From Kineosporia corallincola (GTDB lineage Bacteria; Actinomycetota; Actinomycetes; Actinomycetales; Kineosporiaceae): a DNA stretch of 64,000 nucleotides. The position numbers were made by a program, and so were the translations under genes. Below are positions 8,553 through 16,841 of this stretch, piece by piece (positions within the stretch are counted from its first letter, which is position 1; each line of letters opens with the position of its first letter). The stretch spans positions 62,001 to 126,000 of the forward strand of contig NZ_JAHBAY010000008.1 in assembly GCF_018499875.1 (NCBI RefSeq), given 5' to 3'. The notes beneath the pieces were generated by a model. That model saw nothing but the letters and a program-made list of their open reading frames with translations. It was not told the DNA's origin and made no database searches.

Positions 8553-10049
8553 GTGGGATGCCTCAGGGTCGTGACGATCGCACCGGCTGTGCTGCTGACG
8601 GTGCTGCTGGCCGGGCTGCCGGCCTGTTCCGCCCCGGCCCCGGACGCCGATGCCCGCCCCACCCGGACCGCGCAGGACCCGAACCGGCCCAACCTGGTGT
8701 TCGTGCTCACCGACGACCTGTCGATGAACCTGCTGAAATACCTGCCCGCGGTGCGGCAGATGCAGCGTGAGGGCACCACGTTCTCCCGGTACTTCGCCAC
8801 CGACTCGCTCTGCTGCCCGTCCCGCGTCTCCATCTTCAGCGGCCGCTACCCGCACAGCACCGGCATCTACCGGAACGTCGGTGACGACGGCGGATACCTC
8901 ACCTTCAAGGCGCGCGGCCTGGAGCGTGACACGATGGCGGCCGATCTCCAGAAGGCCGGCTACCGCACCGCGATGATGGGCAAGTATCTGAACCAGTACC
9001 AGCCCGGCACCCCGCGCAGGCCGCGTCCGGTGCCACCCGGGTGGAACGAGTGGGCGGTCGCGGGTTACGGCTACAACGGGTTCGACTACAACCTGAACCA
9101 GACCGGCCAGGTGGTGCACCACGGCACCGGCCCGGGCGACTACATCACCGACGTGCTCTCCGGGCTGGGCCAGGACTTCATCCGCCGCGCCGCCGCCGAG
9201 AACCAGCCGTTCATGCTGGAGATCGCGCCGTTCATGCCGCACGCGCCGTACATCCCGGCGCCGCGGCACGCCAACGAGTTCGCCGGGCTGAAAGCGCCCC
9301 GCACCCGGGCCTACGGCGCGACCACCCGGAACGCGCCGTCGTGGCTGAAGCGGTACCGGCTGACGGCACGCGACCGGGCGGGCATGGACCGCGACTTCCG
9401 GCTGCGGGCCCAGGCGGTGCAGGCAGTGGACGAGATGGTCGCGGCCCTGCGCCAGCAGCTGGAGGCCACCGGCACGGCCGGCAACACCTACCTCGTGTTC
9501 AGTTCCGACAACGGTTACCACATGGGCGAACACGCGCTGACCAGCGGCAAGACCACGGCCTTCGACACCGACATCCGGGTGCCGTTCGTGGTGGTCGGGC
9601 CGGACGTGCCGGCCGGGCAGACGGTAAACGCCCTGGCCTCGAACATCGACGTCCGGCCCACCTTCGGCGCTCTCGCCGGGGCACGGGTACCGGCCCACGT
9701 GGAGGGGCAGAACCTGGCCCCGTTGTGGCGGGGCGGCTCGTCCCGCCGGCAGTTCGTGCTGGTCGAGCACCACGGGCCGGTGACGAACCGGAAGGACCCG
9801 GACTACCCGCTGCCGGCCGGCGGCAATCCACCGGACTACGAGGCGATGCGGGGCAAGGACTGGCTCTACGTGCTCTACCGGGGCGGCGAGCAGGAGTACT
9901 ACGACATGACCCGGGATCCGCACCAGCTGAACAACATTGCCGGTTCGGTGTCGAAGAAGCGGCTGCGGCGGCTCAAGGCCGTGCTGCGCCGGGCCGAGGC
10001 CTGCTCCGGCGGCGCGTCCTGCGCGCGGGCCCAGCGAGCCGGCCGGTGA
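8553..10049 (+). CDS. Sulfatase (arylsulfatase / N-acetylglucosamine-6-sulfatase type), probable lipoprotein
   Basis: A 498-residue type I sulfatase. The formylglycine motif C-x-P-S-R is at C87-R91, and the metal-binding Asp pair D54-D55 lies in FVLTDDLS. A later SSDNGYHMGEH block supplies further metal and active-site residues. The N-terminus is a signal peptide ending in a lipobox-like LPAC, so export with lipid anchoring is likely although Pro at -2 is unusual. The GTG at 8553 keeps a basic residue before the hydrophobic core; GTG 8571 is the alternative. A formylglycine-generating enzyme is needed and is not in the window. The stop overlaps the methyltransferase start by four bases. Confidence 0.9.
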   Translation: MGCLRVVTIAPAVLLTVLLAGLPACSAPAPDADARPTRTAQDPNRPNLVFVLTDDLSMNLLKYLPAVRQMQREGTTFSRYFATDSLCCPSRVSIFSGRYPHSTGIYRNVGDDGGYLTFKARGLERDTMAADLQKAGYRTAMMGKYLNQYQPGTPRRPRPVPPGWNEWAVAGYGYNGFDYNLNQTGQVVHHGTGPGDYITDVLSGLGQDFIRRAAAENQPFMLEIAPFMPHAPYIPAPRHANEFAGLKAPRTRAYGATTRNAPSWLKRYRLTARDRAGMDRDFRLRAQAVQAVDEMVAALRQQLEATGTAGNTYLVFSSDNGYHMGEHALTSGKTTAFDTDIRVPFVVVGPDVPAGQTVNALASNIDVRPTFGALAGARVPAHVEGQNLAPLWRGGSSRRQFVLVEHHGPVTNRKDPDYPLPAGGNPPDYEAMRGKDWLYVLYRGGEQEYYDMTRDPHQLNNIAGSVSKKRLRRLKAVLRRAEACSGGASCARAQRAGR

Positions 10050-11659
10050 CCGCACCCGCCCGCAAGGCCCGCGGCGCCTTCTTCACCCCCGCCCCGATCG
10101 CCGGTTACGTCACCCGGTGGGCCCTGCGCGGACCCGCCGGCCGCGTGCTCGAGCCGGCTTCCGGAGAGGCCGCCTTTCTGCTCGCGGCAGCCGAGTTCGG
10201 TGGTCCGGAGTGGCTTCTGGACGGCGTCGAGCTGCATCCCGCCTCGGCCGACGCCGCTCGCTCGGCGCTGGCCGCGACCGGTATCCAGGCCGGCGTCACC
10301 ACCGCCGACTTCTTCACGCTGAACCCGACCGGCGACTACGACGCGGTGATCGGCAACCCGCCGTACGTGCGCTACCACGACTTCACCGGGGCCGACCGGA
10401 TGCGGGCCCAGGCCGCGGCCCGCCGGGCCGGGGTGGCGCTGAGTGGCCTGGCCTCGTCGTGGGCGGCGTTCACCGTGCACGCCGCCGGATTCCTGCGCCC
10501 CGGTGGGCGGCTCGGCCTGGTGCTGCCGGCCGAGTTGCTCAGCGTGAACTACGCCGCGCCGGTGCGCCGGTTCCTGCTGGAGAACTTCGCCCAGGTGCGG
10601 CTGGTCGCCTTCACCGAGCGGGTCTTCCCCGAGGTGGTGGCCGAGATCGTGCTGCTGCTGGCCGACGGCTACCGGTCCGGCTCGGGACATCTCGAGACGC
10701 TTCAGGTGCACAATGCCGCTGAGCTCGAGACCCTGCCCACCGAGCCGATTTTCGAGTCGTTCACGGTGACCGCCCCGGACCGTAAGTGGACGCCCGCGCT
10801 GATCCCGGCCGAGCCGCTGCGGGCCTTCGACCAGTTACTGCGTGGCCCGGCGTTCGGGGTGCTCGACGACTGGGGCAAGGTCACGCTCGGCATCGTCACG
10901 GGCAACAACGGCTACTTCGCCCTGACCCCGGAGCGCGCGGCCGGCCTCGGGCTGGGCCCGGCCGACCTGTTGCCGCTCTCCCCGCCCGGCAGCTCGCACC
11001 TGCGGGATCTGGAGTTCACCGCCGAGGCCCTGGCCGACCTGGGCTCGGACGGCGCCGCCACCCTGCTGTTCCGGCCGGACCTCAAGCGTTCCCCGGCCGC
11101 CGTCGCCTACGTCCGCTCCGGCGAGGCGCAGGGCGTGCACGAGGCCTACAAGTGCCGCATCCGCACGCCGTGGTGGCAGGTGCGGCTGCCCGAGCCGCCC
11201 GACCTGCTGCTCACCTACATGAACGCCGACGCGCCGCGACTGGTCGCCAACACCGCCCGGGCGCACCACCTGAACTCGGTGCACGGGATCTACCTGCACG
11301 ACCCGTCCCTGGCCCGGCTGCTGCCGCTGGCCGCCCTCAGCTCGGTCACCCTGCTCGGCGCCGAGACGGTCGGAAGATCCTACGGAGGTGGACTTCTCAA
11401 GCTGGAGCCGAGCGAGGCCAAGCAGTTGCCGCTGCCCTCGCCGGACCTGCTGCGCGACGCCGCGCCGGCCCTGGAGGCGATCCGGCCCCAGGTGGCCTCG
11501 GCCCTGGCCCGGTTCCGGCTGCCCGAGGCGACCCAATTGGTGGACGACGCACTGCTCAGCCGCACCCTGGGCCTGGATCCCCAGGTGGTGCGGCAGCTTC
11601 GCTCCGCCCACGCCCATCTCCAGACCCGGCGGCAGGACCGGGCACGGACCCGGTTCTGA
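10046..11659 (+). CDS. N6-adenine DNA methyltransferase, TaqI/Eco57I-like, orphan
   Basis: A 537-residue enzyme that should transfer a methyl group from SAM to adenine in DNA. Motif I VLEPASGEA is at about residues 34-42 and the catalytic NPPY at N104-Y107. The C-terminal 300 residues resemble a TaqI-type target-recognition domain. FFTP near the N-terminus is typical of this family. GTG start inside the sulfatase stop (GTGA) implies translational coupling. No restriction endonuclease gene is adjacent, and the protein is too short for a fused type IIG nuclease, so it looks like a solitary methylase or regulator. Pairing with a sulfatase is unexpected. Confidence 0.85.
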   Translation: MTAPARKARGAFFTPAPIAGYVTRWALRGPAGRVLEPASGEAAFLLAAAEFGGPEWLLDGVELHPASADAARSALAATGIQAGVTTADFFTLNPTGDYDAVIGNPPYVRYHDFTGADRMRAQAAARRAGVALSGLASSWAAFTVHAAGFLRPGGRLGLVLPAELLSVNYAAPVRRFLLENFAQVRLVAFTERVFPEVVAEIVLLLADGYRSGSGHLETLQVHNAAELETLPTEPIFESFTVTAPDRKWTPALIPAEPLRAFDQLLRGPAFGVLDDWGKVTLGIVTGNNGYFALTPERAAGLGLGPADLLPLSPPGSSHLRDLEFTAEALADLGSDGAATLLFRPDLKRSPAAVAYVRSGEAQGVHEAYKCRIRTPWWQVRLPEPPDLLLTYMNADAPRLVANTARAHHLNSVHGIYLHDPSLARLLPLAALSSVTLLGAETVGRSYGGGLLKLEPSEAKQLPLPSPDLLRDAAPALEAIRPQVASALARFRLPEATQLVDDALLSRTLGLDPQVVRQLRSAHAHLQTRRQDRARTRF

Positions 11660-11923
11660 CAGCCGACCTGGGTCACCCCGGGCAGCGTTTCGTCCCGGCC
11701 ACCAGCCTCCGTCCTGCACCGGGTCGCCCGCCTATTACCCGGGATCCGGGACCGGTCGACCTGAGACCTCGACCGCTTCCACGACCTGCCCGCCGCCGAC
11801 ATCACCTTGGCTCGCGGGCATCCTGTCCGGCATCACGATTTCTCATGACCGGTCGGCCGGCGTGACGTTCCTCTCGGCCGGGAAGAAAATTGTGCCCCGG
11901 CGGGCACAGCTGACACGACAAGA

Positions 11924-11956
11924 CGAAGACCCCCGGATGATCTCCGGGGGTCTTCG
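11924..11956 (-). terminator. Rho-independent terminator of tRNA-Leu
   Basis: A perfect 14-bp stem (11924-11937 with 11943-11956) closes a five-base loop, nine bases beyond the tRNA-Leu 3' end in its direction of transcription. GC-rich, without a long U tract, as is common in actinobacteria. Confidence 0.85.
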
Positions 11957-11964
11957 TTCGACGG

Positions 11965-12048
11965 TGCGCGAGGGGGGAGTTGAACCCCCATGCCCTTTCG
12001 GGCACACGGACCTGAACCGTGCGCGTCTGCCTATTCCGCCACTCGCGC
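11965..12048 (-). tRNA. tRNA-Leu (CAG)
   Basis: The reverse strand folds as a class II tRNA. The acceptor stem GCGCGAG pairs with CTCGCGC, with A as discriminator. The anticodon stem CACGG/CCGTG encloses TTCAGGT, giving anticodon CAG. A variable arm (GTGCCCGAAAGGGCAT) and a T arm with GTTCAACTC follow. CCA is not encoded. Mycobacterium also carries a tRNA-Leu beside fhaA, which supports the near-origin placement. Confidence 0.95.
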
Positions 12049-12181
12049 TTGTTGCTGGTACTGCTGGTGTTTCTTGGTGTTGCTCCTTGGTGCGGTCCAA
12101 ACGCTAGCACGATTTGCGGGGCCCCCTTGACCACCGCCCCCGCGCCCGGGGCCGCCGTCGGTGACGAGCCGGGCATCTGGG

Positions 12182-12187
12182 GATAAT
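12182..12187 (+). promoter_or_regulatory. Candidate -10 element upstream of the fhaA operon
   Basis: The 362-base gap between tRNA-Leu and fhaA contains GATAAT at 12182, the best -10 match, but no clear -35 at the right spacing. Transcription from here would give a 5' leader of about 220 bases. A second weaker hexamer, TACGCT near 12239, could serve instead. No ORF, riboswitch or hairpin with confident structure was seen in the rest of the gap. Confidence 0.3.
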
Positions 12188-12410
12188 CGGTGTCGATCTC
12201 CGGCCCCCGTCACATCCACGGGCCGGACCGGCTCGCGGATACGCTGGAGGTGACTGGACCCGTGCCGAGGATCGTGGCGCGCCTCTCAGCCGTTGTCCGC
12301 GACGGGGGGCTGTCACGGAGCCCGAGCACCGGACCGGTCGTGAAGCGACCGTGACTGCGGCAGGATCTGTGAGGATCAGCAGTCATCCACCGGACCGGGA
12401 GGAGGTAGCC

Positions 12411-13169
12411 GTGGGAATGTTCGACCGGATGGAGAAGGGCATCGAGCGCGCCGTCAACGGCGCCTTCGCCAAGGCCTTCAGAAGTGAGGTGCAGCCGGTC
12501 GAGATCGCCAGCGTCCTCCGCCGCGAGCTCGACGACCGCGCCACCGTGGTCGCACGGGGCCGCACCCTCGCGCCGAACACCTTCGTGGTCGACCTCGGCA
12601 CGAGTGACTACGAACGCCTCGGCGAGTGGGAAGCCACGCTCAGCGAAGAACTGCGCGACGTGATCGCCGAGCACGCGGACAGCCAGGAGTACTCCTTCGT
12701 CGGGCCGATCACGGTCCGGTTCGAGCAGGCGCACGACCTCGACACCGGCCGTTTCCTGGTCCGGAGCAGCACCACCCGGGGCACCCGCCCCCAGCAGCCG
12801 CACCCGCAGCAGCAGGCGATGTCCCGCCCGCAGCAGCAGTCAGCGGGTTACGGGCCCCCGCCCGTGCAGCATCAACAGCAGCAGCCCGATCACCCGTCCC
12901 TGGTAGTGGACGGCCGGGTGTACCCGATTACCGCGGCGGTCACCGTGATCGGCCGCGGCACCGAGGCAGACGTGATCGTCGACGACATCGGTGTGTCCCG
13001 GCGACATGCCGAGGTCCGCGTCGAACACGGCCGCCTGGTCGCTGCCGATCTGGGATCAACGAACGGCACCTTCGTCGACGGCGAGCGGATCAGTACCGCC
13101 GAGGTCGTCGACGGCAGCCAGATCAAGATCGGCCGCAGCACCCTCGTCGTCCGCTTCGGATCATGGTGA
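12411..13169 (+). CDS. fhaA: FhaA: DUF3662 plus FHA domain phosphothreonine-binding protein
   Basis: A 252-residue adaptor of the PknA/PknB kinase system. Residues 1-115 are the DUF3662 fold (MGMFDRMEKGIERAVNGAF opening), 120-160 a Gln/Pro-rich linker, and 165-252 an FHA domain with the phosphopeptide-binding signature IGRG, SRRHAE and GSTNGT. In mycobacteria FhaA binds phosphorylated partners such as the lipid II flippase MurJ and tunes peptidoglycan synthesis. The start is GTG 12411, placed six bases after GGAGGT; ATG 12417 is possible. It is the first gene of a seven-gene same-strand run. Confidence 0.95.
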   Translation: MGMFDRMEKGIERAVNGAFAKAFRSEVQPVEIASVLRRELDDRATVVARGRTLAPNTFVVDLGTSDYERLGEWEATLSEELRDVIAEHADSQEYSFVGPITVRFEQAHDLDTGRFLVRSSTTRGTRPQQPHPQQQAMSRPQQQSAGYGPPPVQHQQQQPDHPSLVVDGRVYPITAAVTVIGRGTEADVIVDDIGVSRRHAEVRVEHGRLVAADLGSTNGTFVDGERISTAEVVDGSQIKIGRSTLVVRFGSW

Positions 13170-13179
13170 TGAAACCGCG

Positions 13180-13671
13180 ATGAGCGAGCTCACGCTGACC
13201 CTGCTCCGGCTGGGTTTTCTCGCAATCCTCTGGCTGCTGGTTCTCTCGGTCGTGGCGGTTCTGCGCCGCGACCTGTTCAACAGCGCCAGGGTCAGCCGCC
13301 GGCAACCGGCGATGGCCGGGGGCGGTGGTCCGATACCGGGCGGCAGATCCCAGCCGTCCCATCAGCCGGAGGCCCCACCGATGCCGACCACACTGGTCGT
13401 CACGGCGGGATCACTGAAGGGCACGACCATCCCGCTGGGGCAGGCTCCGATCCTGATCGGACGCGCCCCGGAGAGCACGCTGGTGCTCGACGACGACTAT
13501 GCCTCGGGCCGTCATGCCCGGCTGTCGTTGCGGCACGGGCAGTGGATGGTCGAGGATCTCGGATCAACCAACGGGACCTTTCTGGGACGCAACCGCGTTC
13601 AGGATCCGGTACCGATCGCCCCCGGAGCACAGGTCCGGATCGGGCGTACCGTCCTAGAGCTGCGGAGGTAA
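13180..13671 (+). CDS. fhaB: FhaB/FipA: membrane-anchored FHA protein
   Basis: A 163-residue protein with one N-terminal transmembrane helix (about residues 5-27), a short Pro/Gly linker and a C-terminal FHA domain (IGRAPESTL, ASGRHARL, GSTNGTFL). In mycobacteria FhaB (FipA) binds phosphorylated FtsZ and FtsQ-linked division proteins under stress. ATG 13180 follows the fhaA stop by ten bases and the pstP start comes three bases after its stop, so the three are one transcription unit. The usual length is about 155 residues, so the gene is complete. Confidence 0.94.
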   Translation: MSELTLTLLRLGFLAILWLLVLSVVAVLRRDLFNSARVSRRQPAMAGGGGPIPGGRSQPSHQPEAPPMPTTLVVTAGSLKGTTIPLGQAPILIGRAPESTLVLDDDYASGRHARLSLRHGQWMVEDLGSTNGTFLGRNRVQDPVPIAPGAQVRIGRTVLELRR

Positions 13672-13674
13672 GAC

Positions 13675-15366
13675 ATGGCGATCGCGTTGCGGTACGCGGC
13701 GCGCTCCGATGTCGGCCTGGTCCGGTCCAACAACCAGGACTCCGGCTTCGCCGGACCCAGCCTGCTGATCATCGCGGACGGTATGGGCGGGCACGCGGGC
13801 GGTGACATCGCGTCGTCCCTGGCCATCGGGAACATGGCGGCGCTGAACGACCTGGAGCACGGGCTCGAGGCCGCGCTGGACGAGCTGACCGAGTCGTTGC
13901 GGCACGTCCAGCACGAGCTGGAAGCACGCGTGGTGGACGAGCCGGCACTGTCCGGCATGGGCACCACGGTCACCGCGATCCTGCGGGCCGGCAGCGGTCA
14001 GCTGGCCCTGGCGCACATCGGTGACTCGCGGGCCTACGTGCTGCACAACGGCCGGCTCGACCAGATCACGCGCGACCACACGTTCGTCCAGCGGTTGGTG
14101 GACGACGGGCGGATCACGCTGGCCGAGGCCGAGCAGCATCCTCAGCGCTCGGTGCTGATGCGGGTGCTGAGCGACGTGATGGACGACGTCGAACCCGACC
14201 TCACCACGCTCGACGCGCGCATCGGTGACCGGTACCTGCTGTGCTCCGACGGGCTCTCCGGCGTGGTCAGTTTCGAGACCATCGAAGAGACCCTGGCATT
14301 CGGGAAAGACCCGGCGAGCACCTGCGACCAGCTGGTCCAGCTGGCCCTGCGCAGCGGTGCCCCCGACAACGTCACCTGCATCGTGGCCGACGTGGTCGAC
14401 TCCGTGAGCTCTCCCGTGAGCATCGAGCCGGTGATCGTCGGAGCCGCCTCTCTTCATCCCCAGCCGCGGGTCGGATTCGGCGGATCCGCGGCTGAACGAG
14501 CGGCCGAGCTGACCTCCACGGCACCGATTCCGGTGGTCCGCGACTACGACCAGCGTGATCACCCGGCCGAGCAGCTGTACGCCGACGACTACCAGGACGA
14601 GTACCGCGACGAGTACGGCCAGCCGTACCGCGACGGTTACCGCGACCAGTACGGGGAGTACGGCGACCAGTACGACCGGTACGAGAACGGGTCGCGCCAG
14701 GAGGAGGAGCCGCCGCCGGGCGATCGCCGGCGCGGCGGCCGGGGCCGCAAGGACAACCCGAAGCGCGGCCTGCGCATCGGGGTGTTCACGCTGGTCCTGC
14801 TCATCCTGCTGGGCGGTGGCGGGTTCGGTGCCTACCGCTGGAGCCAGGGGCAGTACTTCGTCGGTGCCGACTCCGGTTCGGTGGCCGTCTTCAAGGGCCT
14901 GAAGACGAAGGTCGGCCCGATCGACCTGAAGAGCGTCGACTCGCGCGCCTCCGACGTACCGGTGAGCGGCCTGTCGGAGAGCAGCCAGGCCAAGGTCAAG
15001 GCCGGCATCCCGGCCGACGACAAGGCCGCCGCCGAGTCCACCGTGAACGGCCTGCGGGCCGAGGCCCAGTGCATCGCCAACGCCGAGGCAGCCGCCGCGG
15101 CCGAGGAAGAGGCTCAGGCCAACCCCACGCCGACCGAGACGCCGACGCCCGACCCGACCACCACCAAGGCGGCCGGCAAGAAGGCCACCGAGAAGTCGAC
15201 CGACAAGTCGGCCAACGCCGACGGCACCGTCAGCGACACCGAGGCCGGTATCGAGCTGGTCGGCAACACCACCGGAACCGGCACCTCGACGGGGACACCG
15301 ACCCCGACGACGACGTCCACGCCGGGTGGTGGGAACACCACGTCGGACTGCGGGGAGGACAGCTGA
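13675..15366 (+). CDS. pstP: PstP: PP2C-family Ser/Thr protein phosphatase
   Basis: Metal-dependent phosphatase (563 aa) that dephosphorylates PknA, PknB and their substrates. Residues 1-240 are the PP2C domain with the metal-binding ADGMGGHAGG, HIGDSRAY, CSDGLSG and PDNVTCIV motifs. An Arg/Tyr/Asp-rich cytoplasmic linker follows, then one transmembrane helix at about 364-386. The extracytoplasmic part of about 175 residues ends in a Thr/Pro-rich low-complexity tail, longer than in Mycobacterium. Its stop overlaps the rodA start by one base (TGATG). Confidence 0.96.
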   Translation: MAIALRYAARSDVGLVRSNNQDSGFAGPSLLIIADGMGGHAGGDIASSLAIGNMAALNDLEHGLEAALDELTESLRHVQHELEARVVDEPALSGMGTTVTAILRAGSGQLALAHIGDSRAYVLHNGRLDQITRDHTFVQRLVDDGRITLAEAEQHPQRSVLMRVLSDVMDDVEPDLTTLDARIGDRYLLCSDGLSGVVSFETIEETLAFGKDPASTCDQLVQLALRSGAPDNVTCIVADVVDSVSSPVSIEPVIVGAASLHPQPRVGFGGSAAERAAELTSTAPIPVVRDYDQRDHPAEQLYADDYQDEYRDEYGQPYRDGYRDQYGEYGDQYDRYENGSRQEEEPPPGDRRRGGRGRKDNPKRGLRIGVFTLVLLILLGGGGFGAYRWSQGQYFVGADSGSVAVFKGLKTKVGPIDLKSVDSRASDVPVSGLSESSQAKVKAGIPADDKAAAESTVNGLRAEAQCIANAEAAAAAEEEAQANPTPTETPTPDPTTTKAAGKKATEKSTDKSANADGTVSDTEAGIELVGNTTGTGTSTGTPTPTTTSTPGGGNTTSDCGEDS

Positions 15367-16841
15367 TGGCGGCCGCGACAACTGCGGCACCGCGCACCGG
15401 CCGCAACATGGAGGCCCTGCTGATCGCCGTGGCGATCGGCCTGGCCATCGGCTCCTACGCCCTGGTCGGCCTGGCCATCGACGGCTCGCTCCCGCCGGGG
15501 ATGCTCGGCTACGGCGCGGGTCTGGGCGGGCTGGCCCTGGTGCTGCACCTGGCGGTGCGCAGGTTCGCGCCCTATGCCGACCCCACGCTGCTGCCGATGG
15601 CGATGCTCCTCAACGGCCTGGGCCTGGTGATGATCCACCGGCTCGACCTGGCCAAGGGGTTGTCGTTCAGCGAGTCGCAGGCGTTCCGGCAGCTGCTGTG
15701 GAGCACGCTCGGGGTGGTCGCGGCCATCGTCATCGTGGTCTGGCTGCGTGATCACCGGCTGCTCAGCCGCTACACCTACGTGGCCATGGCCGGCGGTCTG
15801 TTCATGCTGCTGCTGCCGCTGGTGCCGTTCCTGGGCAAGAACCTGAACGGCGCCCGCATCTGGATCGGCCTCGGCCCGTTCTCGTTCCAGCCGGCCGAGA
15901 TCGCCAAGATCCTGCTGACCATCTTCTTCGCCGGATACCTGGTCACCGCCCGGGACTCGCTGTCCCTGGCCGGCCGCAAGGTGATCGGCGTGCAGCTGCC
16001 CCGGGCCAAAGACCTGGGCCCGTTGCTCACTGCCTGGGGCGTCACCCTGGCCGTGCTCGTCTTCGAGCGCGACCTGGGCACCTCGCTGCTGTTCTTCGGC
16101 ATGTTCGTCGGTCTGCTCTACGTGGCCACCGAGCGCGGCAGCTGGGCCCTCATCGGCCTGCTGCTGTTCGTCGGTGGCGCCCTGGCCGCCTTCAAGGTGT
16201 TCACGCACGTGCAGAACCGGGTCAACTACTGGCTGCACCCGTTCGACCCGGACATGATCGACAACGCCACCCAGATCGTGCAGGGCATCTTCGGCATGGC
16301 CAGCGGCGGTCTGCTCGGCACCGGCTGGGGCGAGGGCAGCCCGCAGACCAACTACTACGCCGAGAGCGACATGATCTTCGCCTCGCTCGGCGAGGAGCTG
16401 GGCCTGACCGGGTTGTTCGCCCTCCTGCTGATCTACGCGCTGATCGTGGAGCGCGGCATCCGCACGGCCATCGGGGCCCGCGACGGCTTCGGAAAACTGC
16501 TGGCCACAGGTTTGTCCTTCACAGTGGCGATGCAGGTCTTCATCGTCGTCGGCGGTGTCACCCGGGTGATCCCGCTGACCGGTCTGACCCTGCCGTTCAT
16601 GGCCGCCGGTGGTTCGTCGCTGCTGGCGAACTGGGTGATCATCGCGATCCTGATGCGGATCTCGGACTCGGCGCGGCGTCCGGCCAGTGAGGTGGACGGC
16701 GACGGGCCGCTCTTCGACCTTCCGTTCGACGAACTGCCCGACGAGCTGAAAGACGAACTGAACGACGGCCCGGAGCGCCACGGCGACCGCCGCGACGGCT
16801 TCGGTCCGGGTGACAATCAGGAAACGGTGGTGGTCCGGTGA
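15366..16841 (+). CDS. rodA: RodA/FtsW-family SEDS peptidoglycan glycosyltransferase
   Basis: A 491-residue polytopic membrane enzyme of the SEDS family, which polymerises lipid II into glycan strands. Ten to twelve hydrophobic helices are visible, with the conserved VTLAVLVFERDLGTSLLFFG block (shown in part) and the WGEGSPQ and GLTLPFMAAGGSS motifs. In this locus the SEDS protein works with PbpA, the class B transpeptidase encoded directly downstream. The pbpA GTG overlaps its stop by four bases. The charged cytoplasmic C-tail of about 55 residues could be a kinase substrate, which is inference. Confidence 0.95.
   Translation: MAAATTAAPRTGRNMEALLIAVAIGLAIGSYALVGLAIDGSLPPGMLGYGAGLGGLALVLHLAVRRFAPYADPTLLPMAMLLNGLGLVMIHRLDLAKGLSFSESQAFRQLLWSTLGVVAAIVIVVWLRDHRLLSRYTYVAMAGGLFMLLLPLVPFLGKNLNGARIWIGLGPFSFQPAEIAKILLTIFFAGYLVTARDSLSLAGRKVIGVQLPRAKDLGPLLTAWGVTLAVLVFERDLGTSLLFFGMFVGLLYVATERGSWALIGLLLFVGGALAAFKVFTHVQNRVNYWLHPFDPDMIDNATQIVQGIFGMASGGLLGTGWGEGSPQTNYYAESDMIFASLGEELGLTGLFALLLIYALIVERGIRTAIGARDGFGKLLATGLSFTVAMQVFIVVGGVTRVIPLTGLTLPFMAAGGSSLLANWVIIAILMRISDSARRPASEVDGDGPLFDLPFDELPDELKDELNDGPERHGDRRDGFGPGDNQETVVVR

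Noticed and set aside
10046-11659. BREX or phage-growth-limitation methylase
   Set aside because: The protein is only 537 residues, and no pglZ, brxL or kinase genes are nearby.
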